Positions 29,643-39,543 of a stretch of 64,000 nt of DNA are shown here, in pieces. Location of the stretch: assembly GCF_009917385.1 (NCBI RefSeq), contig NZ_QWLJ01000013.1, forward strand, positions 1 to 64,000, read 5' to 3'. The DNA comes from Roseburia sp. 1XD42-34. Its GTDB lineage: Bacteria > Bacillota > Bacilli > Bacillales > Amphibacillaceae. The number at the start of each line of letters is the position of its first letter. Position 1 is the stretch's first letter. The notes beneath the pieces were generated by a model, which was not told where the DNA came from, made no database searches, and saw nothing but the letters and a program-made list of their open reading frames with translations. Position numbers and translations under genes: made by a program.

Positions 29643-31754
29643 TTAAGCTGTTTTTATTTTCTCTTCATCAAATACAGAAATTGCTAAAATCTCGGCAACA
29701 TCCATCGTGCTTATATCTTCTTCCACTTCTTTCGCTTTTGTTCCATCACTAATCATCGTTAGGCAATATGGACATGCACTAGAGATCATGTTTGGTTCTA
29801 CAGCTAGCGCTTGTTCTGTACGTGCTACATTAATTCGGTTTCCTGTCGTTTCTTCTGACCACATTAATCCACCGCCTGCACCACAACACATGCCATTTTC
29901 TTTACTACGTTCCATTTCTACAAGCTCTAAACCTGGAATGGCTTGAAGAATTTCTCGTGGTGGATCATAAACACCGTTATATCTGCCTAAATAACAAGAA
30001 TCGTGGTAAGTTAATCTTTGATTAATCGCCTTTTGCGGTTTTAACTTACCATCTATGACTAAATCATATAATAGTTGTGTATGGTGGTAAACTTCTGCTT
30101 CGAAGCCAAAATCTGGGTATTCATTTTTAAAAATATTGTATGCATGTGGATCAATGGTAACAATTTTTTTTACATCATTTTTAGTGAATTCTTTAATATT
30201 TTTCTCGGCTATTTCCTGAAATAAAAACTCATTTCCTATCCGACGTGCTGTATCCCCAGAATTCGCTTCCTTATTTCCTAATATTGCAAAACTTACACCA
30301 GCTTGATTTAACAGCTTCGCAAATGCCAGAGCGATTTTTTGACTTCGATTATCATAAGCTCCCATCGAACTAACCCAAAACAGGTATTCAAAATCCTTGC
30401 CTTCTTTATTCAGTTCTTTAATCGTTGGTATTTGAACCGATTCATCCTGCTCACGCCATTTTATGCGATCCTTTTTCGATAGACCCCATGGATTACCTTG
30501 ACGCTCGATATTCATAACCGCCCGTTGAACATCCTGATCCATTTTACCTTCTGTCATCACTAAATATCTGCGCATATCAATAATCGTTCCCACATGTTCA
30601 TTGTTAACAGGACATGCATCTTCACAGTTTCGGCATGTCGTACAGCCAGCCAGTTCTTCTTCTGTAATGACATCTCCGATTAAACGAACACTTTGCACCG
30701 TCGCTGCTACCTCTTGTTTTGCAGATGCCTGATTTCCCGCTGCATTAGCAAATGCATATGCTGGAACCCATGGTGACTTCCCAGTAATTGCTGCTCCCTT
30801 TTCGGTTAAATGATCGCGCACCTTAATCATAATATCCATAGGCGAGAGCATTTTACCTGTTCCTGAAGCTGGACAAACATCCATACATCTGCCACATTCC
30901 ACACACGCATAAAAATCAATCATTTGATATTGCTCAAAATCCTCTACTTTTCCTACCCCAAAGGATATTTCTTCTTCATCCTGGTCTTCGTCCATTTCAA
31001 AATCGATTTTATTCAATTTTCCTGGAATACGTTTACTTAAGAACACGTTAATAGGTGCAGCAATTAAATGCGCATGCTTGGATTGTGGGACATAAACAAG
31101 GAACACAAGAATGGTAATCGTATGAATCCACCACGCGAGATAAAACAACACCATAGCGCCCGTAGCAGACAACCAGGAAAAAGCCATCGCAATAACACTG
31201 GCAACCGGCTCTGTCCACGTTGGATCATGTCCATGCCATAACTGTGCCATTCCATTTCCAAACAGCACAGAGATCATTAATGTGCCAATAAACAATAAAA
31301 CTAAACCAGCTTTAAACCCTCGCTTGAGGCGGACGAGCTTTTCAATATAACGGCGATAAAAAGCCCATATAACTGCGACGAGAATCATTAATGTTACTAA
31401 TTCCTGAAAGAATACAAATCCCGGATAAATCGGCCCTAATGGCAAATGACTCTCAGGAGATAATCCTTTAATAAACATGTCAATCGCACCAAATTGAACG
31501 AGAATAAATCCGTAGAACATCATCACATGAATGATACCCGACTTTTTATCCTTTAATAGCTTCGACTGACCAAAAACAATCTTCCCTATTCTTCTAAAAC
31601 GTTCTTTAATATCCCGATCAAATTCTGACTTTCTCCCCAAACGAATATACGCTACCCGCGTAGCTACAACCTTAGCAAATAAATACACCCCATAGATGGT
31701 AATAATCGCAAACGCAATTGCATTTACAAGCAAAAATGTATTCACTTTACTCAC
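29643..31754 (-). CDS. fadF: Membrane-anchored iron-sulfur oxidoreductase (FadF-like)
   Basis: 703-aa protein thought to pass electrons from ETF (loaded by acyl-CoA dehydrogenases) to the quinone pool. The N-terminal third is membrane-embedded with about six hydrophobic segments in a nitrate-reductase-gamma-like domain. Two ferredoxin-type 4Fe-4S motifs follow, CVECGRCMDVCPASG and CTTCRNCEDACPVNN, and then a CCG domain with YHDSCYLGRYN and MCCGAGGGLMW plus a final CPYC. It matches B. subtilis YwjF (FadF), which also sits by acdA and rpoE. It is the first gene of the minus-strand operon; the promoter is at 31863-31891. Confidence 0.9.
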   Translation of the reverse strand: MSKVNTFLLVNAIAFAIITIYGVYLFAKVVATRVAYIRLGRKSEFDRDIKERFRRIGKIVFGQSKLLKDKKSGIIHVMMFYGFILVQFGAIDMFIKGLSPESHLPLGPIYPGFVFFQELVTLMILVAVIWAFYRRYIEKLVRLKRGFKAGLVLLFIGTLMISVLFGNGMAQLWHGHDPTWTEPVASVIAMAFSWLSATGAMVLFYLAWWIHTITILVFLVYVPQSKHAHLIAAPINVFLSKRIPGKLNKIDFEMDEDQDEEEISFGVGKVEDFEQYQMIDFYACVECGRCMDVCPASGTGKMLSPMDIMIKVRDHLTEKGAAITGKSPWVPAYAFANAAGNQASAKQEVAATVQSVRLIGDVITEEELAGCTTCRNCEDACPVNNEHVGTIIDMRRYLVMTEGKMDQDVQRAVMNIERQGNPWGLSKKDRIKWREQDESVQIPTIKELNKEGKDFEYLFWVSSMGAYDNRSQKIALAFAKLLNQAGVSFAILGNKEANSGDTARRIGNEFLFQEIAEKNIKEFTKNDVKKIVTIDPHAYNIFKNEYPDFGFEAEVYHHTQLLYDLVIDGKLKPQKAINQRLTYHDSCYLGRYNGVYDPPREILQAIPGLELVEMERSKENGMCCGAGGGLMWSEETTGNRINVARTEQALAVEPNMISSACPYCLTMISDGTKAKEVEEDISTMDVAEILAISVFDEEKIKTA

Positions 31755-31862
31755 TCCCCCTTATCGTGCAGTAAACTAATTCAGTCAGGCGTACAACTCC
31801 CCTCGAATGATAGCGATTGCATTATTCAGAAAAATAGTTTGTTTTTAAATCTTATATCTACT

Positions 31863-31891
31863 ACTATAAATATGAATGATCATTCAGTCAA
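31863..31891 (-). promoter_or_regulatory. Promoter of the beta-oxidation operon with embedded FadR-like operator
   Basis: On the minus strand TTGACT (31886-31891), 17 bp, TATAGT (31863-31868). The 18-mer TGAATGATCATTCAGTCA (31873-31890, plus strand) fills the spacer and overlaps the -35. It matches the 7-4-7 FadR box TGAATGA-N4-TCATTCA with one mismatch. A repressor bound here would block RNA polymerase directly. Confidence 0.75.
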
Positions 31892-32024
31892 CTATTTATC
31901 TGGTGAATTTTACTTTATAACAGAAGCGATCAGAAATTTCAGCAGCTAGCTCCTAAAATAGTTTGACAGTAACGTCTCCTTATGATTCATAACCAGCAAC
32001 AGACTTTTTAGTTTTGTTGCTTAA

Positions 32025-32225
32025 GAACAAAGGTGTAAGCGCCCGGTTAGCAACGTAGCGACTGGAGCGAAGCAACTAAAGTTTTAGGAATCATGGTGAG
32101 GCACGAACCAATGATGACTTATCGTAGGGCGCTTTCGTGAAGTCGCCTAGTTGCTGAGCGCTTAAGCCGGACGTGGCTATTCCTTTATATCGTTATCCCA
32201 AAACAACAAATTTCACACTTTCTTA
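32025..32225 (+). repeat. Family A repeat upstream of pflB
   Basis: GAACAAAGGTGTAAGCGCCC, GGTTAGCAACGTAGCGACTGG, AGCGAAGCAACTAAAG, then ATGATGACTTATCGTAGGGC, TCGTGAAGTCGCCTAGTTGC and the GGACGTGGCTATTCC end. The 5' arm (AGCGCCC, AGCAAC, TAGCGACT) is complementary to the 3' arm (AGTCGCCTA, GTTGCT, GAGCGCT). Confidence 0.8.
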
Positions 32226-32332
32226 TTTTTTTAAAAATAGTTTGTGAAAATGAAAGGAAAAATAACCACCTTTATGTAAGCGTATTCTTTGTGATTCCTT
32301 ATGAATAAAGGAAAATGTCATAAAATAATCAC

Positions 32333-32371
32333 ACGTGAATTCTTTCACAAATATAGTTTTTTCGGTATACT
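32333..32371 (+). promoter_or_regulatory. pflB promoter with Rex-like operator
   Basis: ACGTGAATTCTTTCACAA (32333-32350) is, on the minus strand, TTGTGAA-N4-TTCACGT, the Rex box TTGTGAA-N4-TTCACAA with two mismatches at one end. It overlaps a -35-like TTTCAC (32343-32348), which is followed by 17 bp and TATACT (32366-32371). Further half sites (TTGTGAA) occur at 32242 and near 32289. Confidence 0.65.
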
Positions 32372-32411
32372 ATTAAGTAGAAGCTTTAATATTTCTTAAG
32401 GAGGTAGTTTT

Positions 32412-34658
32412 ATGACTACTACTACTTTAGCCCCTTGGAGAACTTTCCGCACGGGGAAATGGGAACAAAATGTTGATGTTAGAGACTTTATTATACGTAA
32501 CTTCACTTGCTACGAAGGTGATGAACAATTTTTAGCTAAACCTACTCAAAACACCTTGGATCTTTGGAAACAAGTGACAGAACTTACTGCAAAAGAACGT
32601 GAAGCTGGCGGAGTATTAGAGATGGATACAAAAATCCCTTCAACCATCACTTCACATGGCCCTGGATATCTTAATAAAGATAAAGAAAAGATTGTCGGAG
32701 TTCAGACAGATAAACCATTCAAACGCGGTTTAATGCCATTTGGTGGTATTCGCATGGCAAAAAATTCATGTGAAGCATATGGCTATGAACTAGATAAGGA
32801 AACAGAGCATATCTTTACAGAATATCGAAAAACGCATAACCAAGGTGTATTCGATGCTTATACTCCTGATATGCGAAAAGCACGTAAAGCTGGTATTATT
32901 ACAGGATTGCCTGATGCTTATGGTCGTGGGCGTATTATTGGTGACTATCGTCGTGTTGCCTTATATGGTGTGGATTTCTTAATTGAGAAAAAGCAAGAAG
33001 AGCTTACGCTATTAGAAAATGACGGAATTATGTCAGAAGATATTATTAAACAGCGTGAAGAGCATATGGAACAAATAAGAGCATTACATGAATTAAAGCA
33101 AATGGCTGAAAGCTATGGTTATGACATTTCTAAACCAGCTACAAATGCGCAAGAAGCTGTTCAATGGTTATATTTTGCTTATTTAGCTGCAATTAAAGAA
33201 CAAAATGGCGCAGCAATGAGTTTAGGACGCGTATCTACTTTCCTAGATATCTATATGGAACGTGATCTAAAAGAAGGTATTCTAACAGAAGAACAAGCAC
33301 AAGAACTAATTGACCATTTTGTTATGAAATTGCGTTTAGTGAAATTTGCCCGTACGCCAGAATATAATGAATTATTTAGCGGGGATCCTACTTGGGTAAC
33401 AGAATCCATTGGTGGTGTAAGCTTACAAGGAGAGCCACTTGTTACGAAGAACTCATTCCGTTTCTTACACACTTTAACCAACCTAGGACCTGCTCCAGAG
33501 CCAAACTTAACGATTCTTTGGTCAACAAAGTTACCAGAAGGTTTTAAAAAATATTGTGCAAAAATGTCTATTGAATCCAGTTCTATCCAATATGAAAATG
33601 ATGATCTAATGCGTAAATATTACGGCGATGACTACGGTATTGCATGTTGCGTAAGCGCAATGGAAATCGGTAAACAAATGCAATTCTTCGGCGCACGTGC
33701 TAACTTAGCAAAAGCATTACTTTATGCTATTAACGGGGGAGTAGATGAAAAATTAAAAATGCAAGTAGCACCACCACTTCGCCCAATCACATCTGATGTA
33801 TTAGATTTTGATGAAGTAATGGAAAGATATGATGTAATTTTAGATTGGTTAGCTAAGCTTTATATGAACACATTAAACGTCATTCATTACATGCATGATA
33901 AATATGCGTACGAACGTATTGAAATGGCATTACATGACAAAGACGTGCTTCGTACCATGGCAGGCGGTATTGCAGGACTAAGTGTAGTCGCCGATAGCTT
34001 AAGTGCCATTAAACATGCAAAAGTTCATGTTATTCGTGATGAAGACGGCTTAGCAGTCGATTACCGTATTGAAGGCGATTTCCCTAAATATGGTAACAAC
34101 GATGATGCGGTTGACTCTTTAGCTGTTGATATTGTCAATAGATTTATGAATAAGTTCCGGCAACATGAAACATACCGAAATGCTGTGCCAACATTATCTA
34201 TTTTAACCATTACTTCTAACGTTGTTTACGGTAAGAAAACTGGTAACACTCCAGACGGGCGTCGCGCTGGCGAACCATTTGCACCAGGTGCTAACCCGCT
34301 TCATGGCCGTGACCAATCAGGTGCACTTGCATCTTTGAACAGTGTAGCTAAAATTCCATACGAAAATTCGATGGACGGTATTTCCAATACGACAAGCTTT
34401 GTTCCAAAAGCACTTGGTAAAACGGAAGATGAACGTACTAGCAACTTAGTATCGATCCTTGATGGGTATGCAAGTAAAGAAGGACACCACCTAAACATTA
34501 ACGTATTTGACCGCGAAACACTGGAAGATGCTATGGAGCATCCAGAATTATATCCACAATTAACGATTCGTGTAAGTGGATATGCAGTAAACTTTATCAA
34601 ACTAACGAGAGAGCAACAGCTTGATGTTATTAACCGTACATTCCATAAAGGACTGTAA
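32412..34658 (+). CDS. pflB: Formate C-acetyltransferase (pyruvate formate-lyase)
   Basis: Oxygen-sensitive glycyl-radical enzyme that splits pyruvate with CoA into acetyl-CoA and formate during fermentation. The 748-aa protein is full length. Key motifs are the active-site Cys pair GIACCVSAM near residue 413 and the C-terminal glycyl-radical loop RVSGYAVNF near residue 723. AAGGAGG precedes the ATG by 8-9 nt. It is followed 75 nt later by its activase pflA; an inverted repeat in the gap (GGAAGG/CCTTCC) may tune pflA. A Rex-like site in the promoter points to induction at high NADH. Confidence 0.97.
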   Translation: MTTTTLAPWRTFRTGKWEQNVDVRDFIIRNFTCYEGDEQFLAKPTQNTLDLWKQVTELTAKEREAGGVLEMDTKIPSTITSHGPGYLNKDKEKIVGVQTDKPFKRGLMPFGGIRMAKNSCEAYGYELDKETEHIFTEYRKTHNQGVFDAYTPDMRKARKAGIITGLPDAYGRGRIIGDYRRVALYGVDFLIEKKQEELTLLENDGIMSEDIIKQREEHMEQIRALHELKQMAESYGYDISKPATNAQEAVQWLYFAYLAAIKEQNGAAMSLGRVSTFLDIYMERDLKEGILTEEQAQELIDHFVMKLRLVKFARTPEYNELFSGDPTWVTESIGGVSLQGEPLVTKNSFRFLHTLTNLGPAPEPNLTILWSTKLPEGFKKYCAKMSIESSSIQYENDDLMRKYYGDDYGIACCVSAMEIGKQMQFFGARANLAKALLYAINGGVDEKLKMQVAPPLRPITSDVLDFDEVMERYDVILDWLAKLYMNTLNVIHYMHDKYAYERIEMALHDKDVLRTMAGGIAGLSVVADSLSAIKHAKVHVIRDEDGLAVDYRIEGDFPKYGNNDDAVDSLAVDIVNRFMNKFRQHETYRNAVPTLSILTITSNVVYGKKTGNTPDGRRAGEPFAPGANPLHGRDQSGALASLNSVAKIPYENSMDGISNTTSFVPKALGKTEDERTSNLVSILDGYASKEGHHLNINVFDRETLEDAMEHPELYPQLTIRVSGYAVNFIKLTREQQLDVINRTFHKGL

Positions 34659-34733
34659 GGACACTAGTAAATTTATTTTGTCAGGAAGGGCGCTTATTCT
34701 GTCCTTCCGCTCTTAAAGAAGGGGGCTTTACCA

Positions 34734-35468
34734 ATGATCGGAAGAATTCACTCGATAGAAACATGCGGTACAGTAGACGGACCAGGATTACGTTATGTTA
34801 TCTTTTTACAAGGCTGTCTGCTTCGATGTCAATTTTGCCATAATCCCGACACATGGGACGTAAAGGGCGGGGTTGAAAAAAGTGTAGACGAAATCATTGC
34901 AGATCTACAAGACTACCTCCCATACATTAAAAATAGTGGAGGGCTTACGGTTAGTGGCGGAGAACCATTATTACAAATCGACTTTCTGCTAGAGCTGTTT
35001 AAAGAATGCAAAAAATTAGGTGTCCACACAGCAATTGATACATCAGCTGGATGTTTCCGAGAGAGCCCTACTTTTTTAAGGAAAGTGGATGAATTATTAA
35101 GCGTTACAGACCTTGTACTCCTAGATATCAAACATTTAGATAATGATTTGCACAAACAACTTACGGGTATGCCAAATGCGCATATTCTAAAGTTCGCTAA
35201 ATTATTAGCAGAGAAAAACACACCCGTTTGGATTCGTCGCGTACTCATTCCTGGAAGAACAAACGATCCAGAAGAATTAGCGGCACTAAATGAATTTATT
35301 ACGAATCTGGGCAATGTACAAAAAGTAGAAGTCCTTCCTTACCATACAATGGGAGTTTATAAGTGGGAACATTTAAACCTAGAATATCCACTTGCCGGCG
35401 TTGAACCACCTACAGAAGCAGAAGTGGTCCGCGCCAAAGAAATACTATCTATTCCTACTGAATCGTAA
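34734..35468 (+). CDS. pflA: Pyruvate formate-lyase activating enzyme
   Basis: Radical-SAM enzyme that abstracts hydrogen from the PflB glycine to make the catalytic radical. The 244-aa protein has the CX3CX2C cluster in FLQGCLLRCQFCHNPDTWD near residues 25-43, the GGEP-like SAM motif GGLTVSGGEPLLQ near 70, and a partial TIM barrel. AAGAAGGGGGC precedes the ATG. It has lost the extra ferredoxin domain of the choline/glycerol lyase activases, consistent with the classical PFL partner. It ends at a strong terminator. Confidence 0.96.
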   Translation: MIGRIHSIETCGTVDGPGLRYVIFLQGCLLRCQFCHNPDTWDVKGGVEKSVDEIIADLQDYLPYIKNSGGLTVSGGEPLLQIDFLLELFKECKKLGVHTAIDTSAGCFRESPTFLRKVDELLSVTDLVLLDIKHLDNDLHKQLTGMPNAHILKFAKLLAEKNTPVWIRRVLIPGRTNDPEELAALNEFITNLGNVQKVEVLPYHTMGVYKWEHLNLEYPLAGVEPPTEAEVVRAKEILSIPTES

Positions 35469-35491
35469 GTTTAACCCGGGGGTCAACACGT

Positions 35492-35531
35492 AGACGACTA
35501 GACCAAGATTGTATGGTCTAGTCGTCTTTTG
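35492..35531 (+). terminator. Intrinsic terminator of pflBA
   Basis: A perfect 13-bp stem AGACGACTAGACC / GGTCTAGTCGTCT (35492-35504 with 35515-35527), a 10-nt loop and TTTTGTTTT. It lies 24 nt after the pflA stop. Confidence 0.9.
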
Positions 35532-35561
35532 TTTTACTATTCGTATCATTTTAGGGTTTAT

Positions 35562-35627
35562 AGTATAAGCAAAACTACGGCTGTCGCCATTATTTGGCTA
35601 TAAGCCAAGTTTCTCTAATAAATTATA
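35562..35627 (-). repeat. Family C element, minus orientation
   Basis: The reverse complement reads TTATTAGAGAAACTTGGCTT, then GGCGACAGCC and TTTTGCTTATACTATA, matching the C elements at 7984 and 55735 at both ends. It immediately precedes a family B copy. Confidence 0.6.
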
Positions 35628-35805
35628 AATTGACCCTTTCATTAGTAGGAGTATTTACCCCCAAGGATTTTAGTACGTAATGGTTTGACCTAAAAGCCCC
35701 TTACAAAATAGGGCGTTTAATAACTGTTATCTCCCACGTAGGCTTGTTGCAGTACAGATGATCTAACTCCTCAAGCAGGACAGCACCTTATAGACGGGGT
35801 GATAT
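35628..35805 (+). repeat. Family B repeat between pflA and argS
   Basis: A first hairpin CATTAGTAGG...TAGTACGTAATGG, then TTTGACCTAAAAGCCCCTTA, ACTGTTATCTCCCACG and the 3' arm CAGGACAGCACCTTATAGACGGGG. The first stem again differs in sequence from other copies while keeping complementarity. Confidence 0.65.
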
Positions 35806-35912
35806 AGACAAAGTCATTTTTCTTACATGATTAAAACCTTGAATCCCCTAAAAAACGAGCTGTTAAAGGAATTTTATCGTTTGGCATAATAAAGATGGAT
35901 AGAAGTAAATCA

Positions 35913-35952
35913 ATAGGTCAACACTTATATAAGACGAAGTGATGACCTGTTT
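35913..35952. terminator. Probable bidirectional terminator downstream of argS
   Basis: AGGTCAACACTT pairs with AAGTGATGACCT across about 10 nt (one small internal mismatch). The T run on the plus-strand exit is better than that on the minus strand. It is about 40 nt beyond the argS stop. Confidence 0.55.
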
Positions 35953-35991
35953 TCTTAGTCAACGTAAAACCCTATTCCATTTATAACACAA

Positions 35992-37656
35992 CTACATTTT
36001 TTCTGGTGCGGAGACCCCTATCACTCGTAATGCATTTGCCAATGTAATCTTCACAGCTTGCATCAAAGCAATACGTGCTTTTGTTCTTTCTTTGTGGTCC
36101 ATATCCAATACTTTTTCTGCATTATAGAAGCTGTGTAATAACGAAGCTAGATCGAATACGTACTGTGTTACCTTATGCGGTGTTTGTTTGATAGCAGCAT
36201 CCGCGATAACTTGAGGAAATGCAGCCAGCTTTTTAAGCAAATCGCTTTCTTTTTCTGTGGTTAAGAGAGAGACATCTGCTTTACTATCAACGGAAAATCC
36301 TTTTGACTCTGCTTGCTTCAGCATCGTACAAATACGTGCATGTGCATATTGCACATAAAAAACAGGATTATCATTTGATTGTGAGCGAGCAAGGTCCATA
36401 TCAAAATCAAGCTGCGAATCATTAGAACGCATAACAAAGTAATAACGAACAGCATCTACGCCGACTTCTTCCATCAGCTCTCGAAGCGCTACGGCTTTTC
36501 CAGTACGTTTACTCATGCGTACCTTTTCACCATTTTCAAATAAATTAACCATTTGAATAATTTTTACGGCAAACTTTTCAACCGGATAACCTAGTGCCTG
36601 GATAGCTGCTCGCATCCGAGGAATATACCCGTGATGATCGGCTCCCCAAACATTGATAATTTGGTTAAACCCGCGATCAAGCTTATTTTTATGATACGCT
36701 ATATCAGGTGTTAAATATGTGTAGCTTCCATCTTGTTTAATTAATACACGATCTTTATCATCACCAAATTCCGTAGACCGAAACCAGGTCGCCCCATCTT
36801 TTTCATAGGTGTATGCAGCGATTTTTTCTAGAGTCTCAACGATTTTATTGTCCTTGTAAAGGGAGCGTTCTGAAAACCACGAGTCAAAATGTACGCCAAA
36901 GGTTTGTAAATCTTTTTTTATTTTGCCTAATTCATAGTTTAATCCGTATTCTTTAAAGAAAGCTAAACGCTCTTCTTTATCTTTTTGCGCCCATTCATCT
37001 CCATATTCTTGACTTAACTGTTTGCCAATTTCTGCAATATCTTCTCCATGATACCCATCTTCAGGCAATGTTGCTTCTTGCCCCAACGCTTGCAAATAAC
37101 GAGCTTCTACAGAGAGCGCTAAATTATCAATTTGATTGCCGGCATCATTAATATAATACTCTCGTTCAACCTGGTAGCCTGCAGCATCTAATATATTACA
37201 GAGTACGTCTCCAAAAGCAGCACCTCGAGCATGGCCTAAATGCAAATCTCCAGTCGGATTCACAGAGACAAACTCCACTTGGACACGCTCGTTGTTACCT
37301 GCTTGTGACCTTCCATAAGCTGCTCCATCTTTCAAGATGTTAGGAACAATAGAACCGAGGAAATCCTCTTTCATGAAAAAATTAATAAAGCCTGGACCGG
37401 CGATTTCTACTTTTTCGACAGAAGCCTCTGCGTGATTAAAGTGACTTACCATTTCCTCCGCTATTTGACGTGGGGCTTTTTTTGCCACCCTCGCTAGCTG
37501 CATAGCAATATTTGTTGCAAAGTCCCCGTGGTTTTTATCTTTCGGTTTCTCAAGTTCCACTTCTGGCATCTTGTCTTCATTTGCAAGTCCCGCCTGCAGG
37601 ACGGCATCCTTAATCTGTTGTTTCAATGCTTCCTCCGTTTGTGTTAATAGGCTCAT
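35992..37656 (-). CDS. argS: Arginyl-tRNA synthetase
   Basis: Class I aminoacyl-tRNA synthetase that charges tRNA-Arg. The 554-aa protein has an N-terminal additional domain, the HIGH-equivalent [19 protein letters not shown] near residue 130, the KMSK-equivalent [16 protein letters not shown] near residue 375, and an anticodon-binding domain with [15 protein letters not shown] 37656 overlaps the stop of the upstream ywiB by 4 nt (ATGA), so the pair is translationally coupled. The pair ywiB-argS is also adjacent in B. subtilis. No T-box leader was seen. Confidence 0.97.
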   Translation of the reverse strand: MSLLTQTEEALKQQIKDAVLQAGLANEDKMPEVELEKPKDKNHGDFATNIAMQLARVAKKAPRQIAEEMVSHFNHAEASVEKVEIAGPGFINFFMKEDFLGSIVPNILKDGAAYGRSQAGNNERVQVEFVSVNPTGDLHLGHARGAAFGDVLCNILDAAGYQVEREYYINDAGNQIDNLALSVEARYLQALGQEATLPEDGYHGEDIAEIGKQLSQEYGDEWAQKDKEERLAFFKEYGLNYELGKIKKDLQTFGVHFDSWFSERSLYKDNKIVETLEKIAAYTYEKDGATWFRSTEFGDDKDRVLIKQDGSYTYLTPDIAYHKNKLDRGFNQIINVWGADHHGYIPRMRAAIQALGYPVEKFAVKIIQMVNLFENGEKVRMSKRTGKAVALRELMEEVGVDAVRYYFVMRSNDSQLDFDMDLARSQSNDNPVFYVQYAHARICTMLKQAESKGFSVDSKADVSLLTTEKESDLLKKLAAFPQVIADAAIKQTPHKVTQYVFDLASLLHSFYNAEKVLDMDHKERTKARIALMQAVKITLANALRVIGVSAPEKM

Positions 37657-38096
37657 GCCATGTCCACCTCTTTCATAATTAAATCGATCTTTTGCTGTCT
37701 TGCTTGCTGTCCGTTTAGTTTGAGATCATAAACAATTTGCAAGCTACCATTTTTTGCTGGGGTTAAAGGATCATAGACAATGGCTGTCGTAAAAGTTTCC
37801 ATATGTAAATTGCCATAAGGATGCTTTAGTACATTTTCTGTTGCTTTATTAACATGGAATTGCTGATTCATGCTAAGATTACCAGAGCGTTTTAAACTCA
37901 CTTTATCTGGTTGAATAGTGACCAGATTTTTTACAACAGACGCATCTTCTGCTACTTCCTCAAAAGTAAGAACGTCTATATTCCCCTTTTTGTAAAGAAC
38001 TCCAGTTTGTTTACTTTTATGATATTCCTTTTGCCCATCGTCATCGATGGTCGTGTAAAGTTCAATCCATACAGATATTTGCTGTTTATTCCGCAT
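37653..38096 (-). CDS. ywiB: DUF1934 beta-barrel protein YwiB
   Basis: 147-aa conserved Firmicute protein of unknown function (DUF1934, calycin-like beta-barrel). Strand-rich segments include [61 protein letters not shown] and [15 protein letters not shown]. It is translationally coupled to argS through an ATGA overlap, the standard arrangement in Bacillus. GGAGGA precedes the ATG. The roughly 400-nt gap upstream (38097-38500) contains the divergent promoters of ywiB-argS and ldh and no recognised gene. Confidence 0.88.
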   Translation of the reverse strand: MRNKQQISVWIELYTTIDDDGQKEYHKSKQTGVLYKKGNIDVLTFEEVAEDASVVKNLVTIQPDKVSLKRSGNLSMNQQFHVNKATENVLKHPYGNLHMETFTTAIVYDPLTPAKNGSLQIVYDLKLNGQQARQQKIDLIMKEVDMA

Positions 38097-38425
38097 TTTA
38101 AATCCTCCACTTATAGCTGTTGCAGATGGAGATCTACTTCCCTAAAATCGTTTGTAGAATAGTGTATTCTTGTGTATTCTATTATAACAAAGAATATTTA
38201 TCAAGCAGAGGGAAGAAAGGAAAAAAGGGAAAATTCAAATCCAATCGAGCAAGTTTATTCAGTCTAATTTCCGTTGTCGAAATATTACATATGATGTAAC
38301 TATTGCTCTTCAGTTAGTACTGTTCTTTATTTTCCCCGTAAACGCTATCGTGACAATAAAACGAATACATAAGTAATATTTTTTAATATAGTGGTTTCTT
38401 TTTTAATCAACTAGGCAACATATTA

Positions 38426-38455
38426 TTGTAGGTATTTATACGAAAGGGATATAAT
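38426..38455 (+). promoter_or_regulatory. Probable ldh promoter
   Basis: TTGTAG (38426-38431), 18 bp, TATAAT (38450-38455), about 45 nt before the ldh start codon. The -10 is perfect. I did not find a convincing Rex box around it. Confidence 0.5.
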
Positions 38456-38497
38456 CATCACATATCACACAAAATGACCTACTCAGAGGAGGACTAA

Positions 38498-39433
<936 letters not shown>

Positions 39434-39543
39434 TTCCATACCCACACCTCTACCTATTTAGTTTGTAAACATTCTTACGTTTATTTGTCGGCTTGTTTTC
39501 CCATAATGGTAGTAACTGAACAAATTAAAGAGGGAAAGCATAT

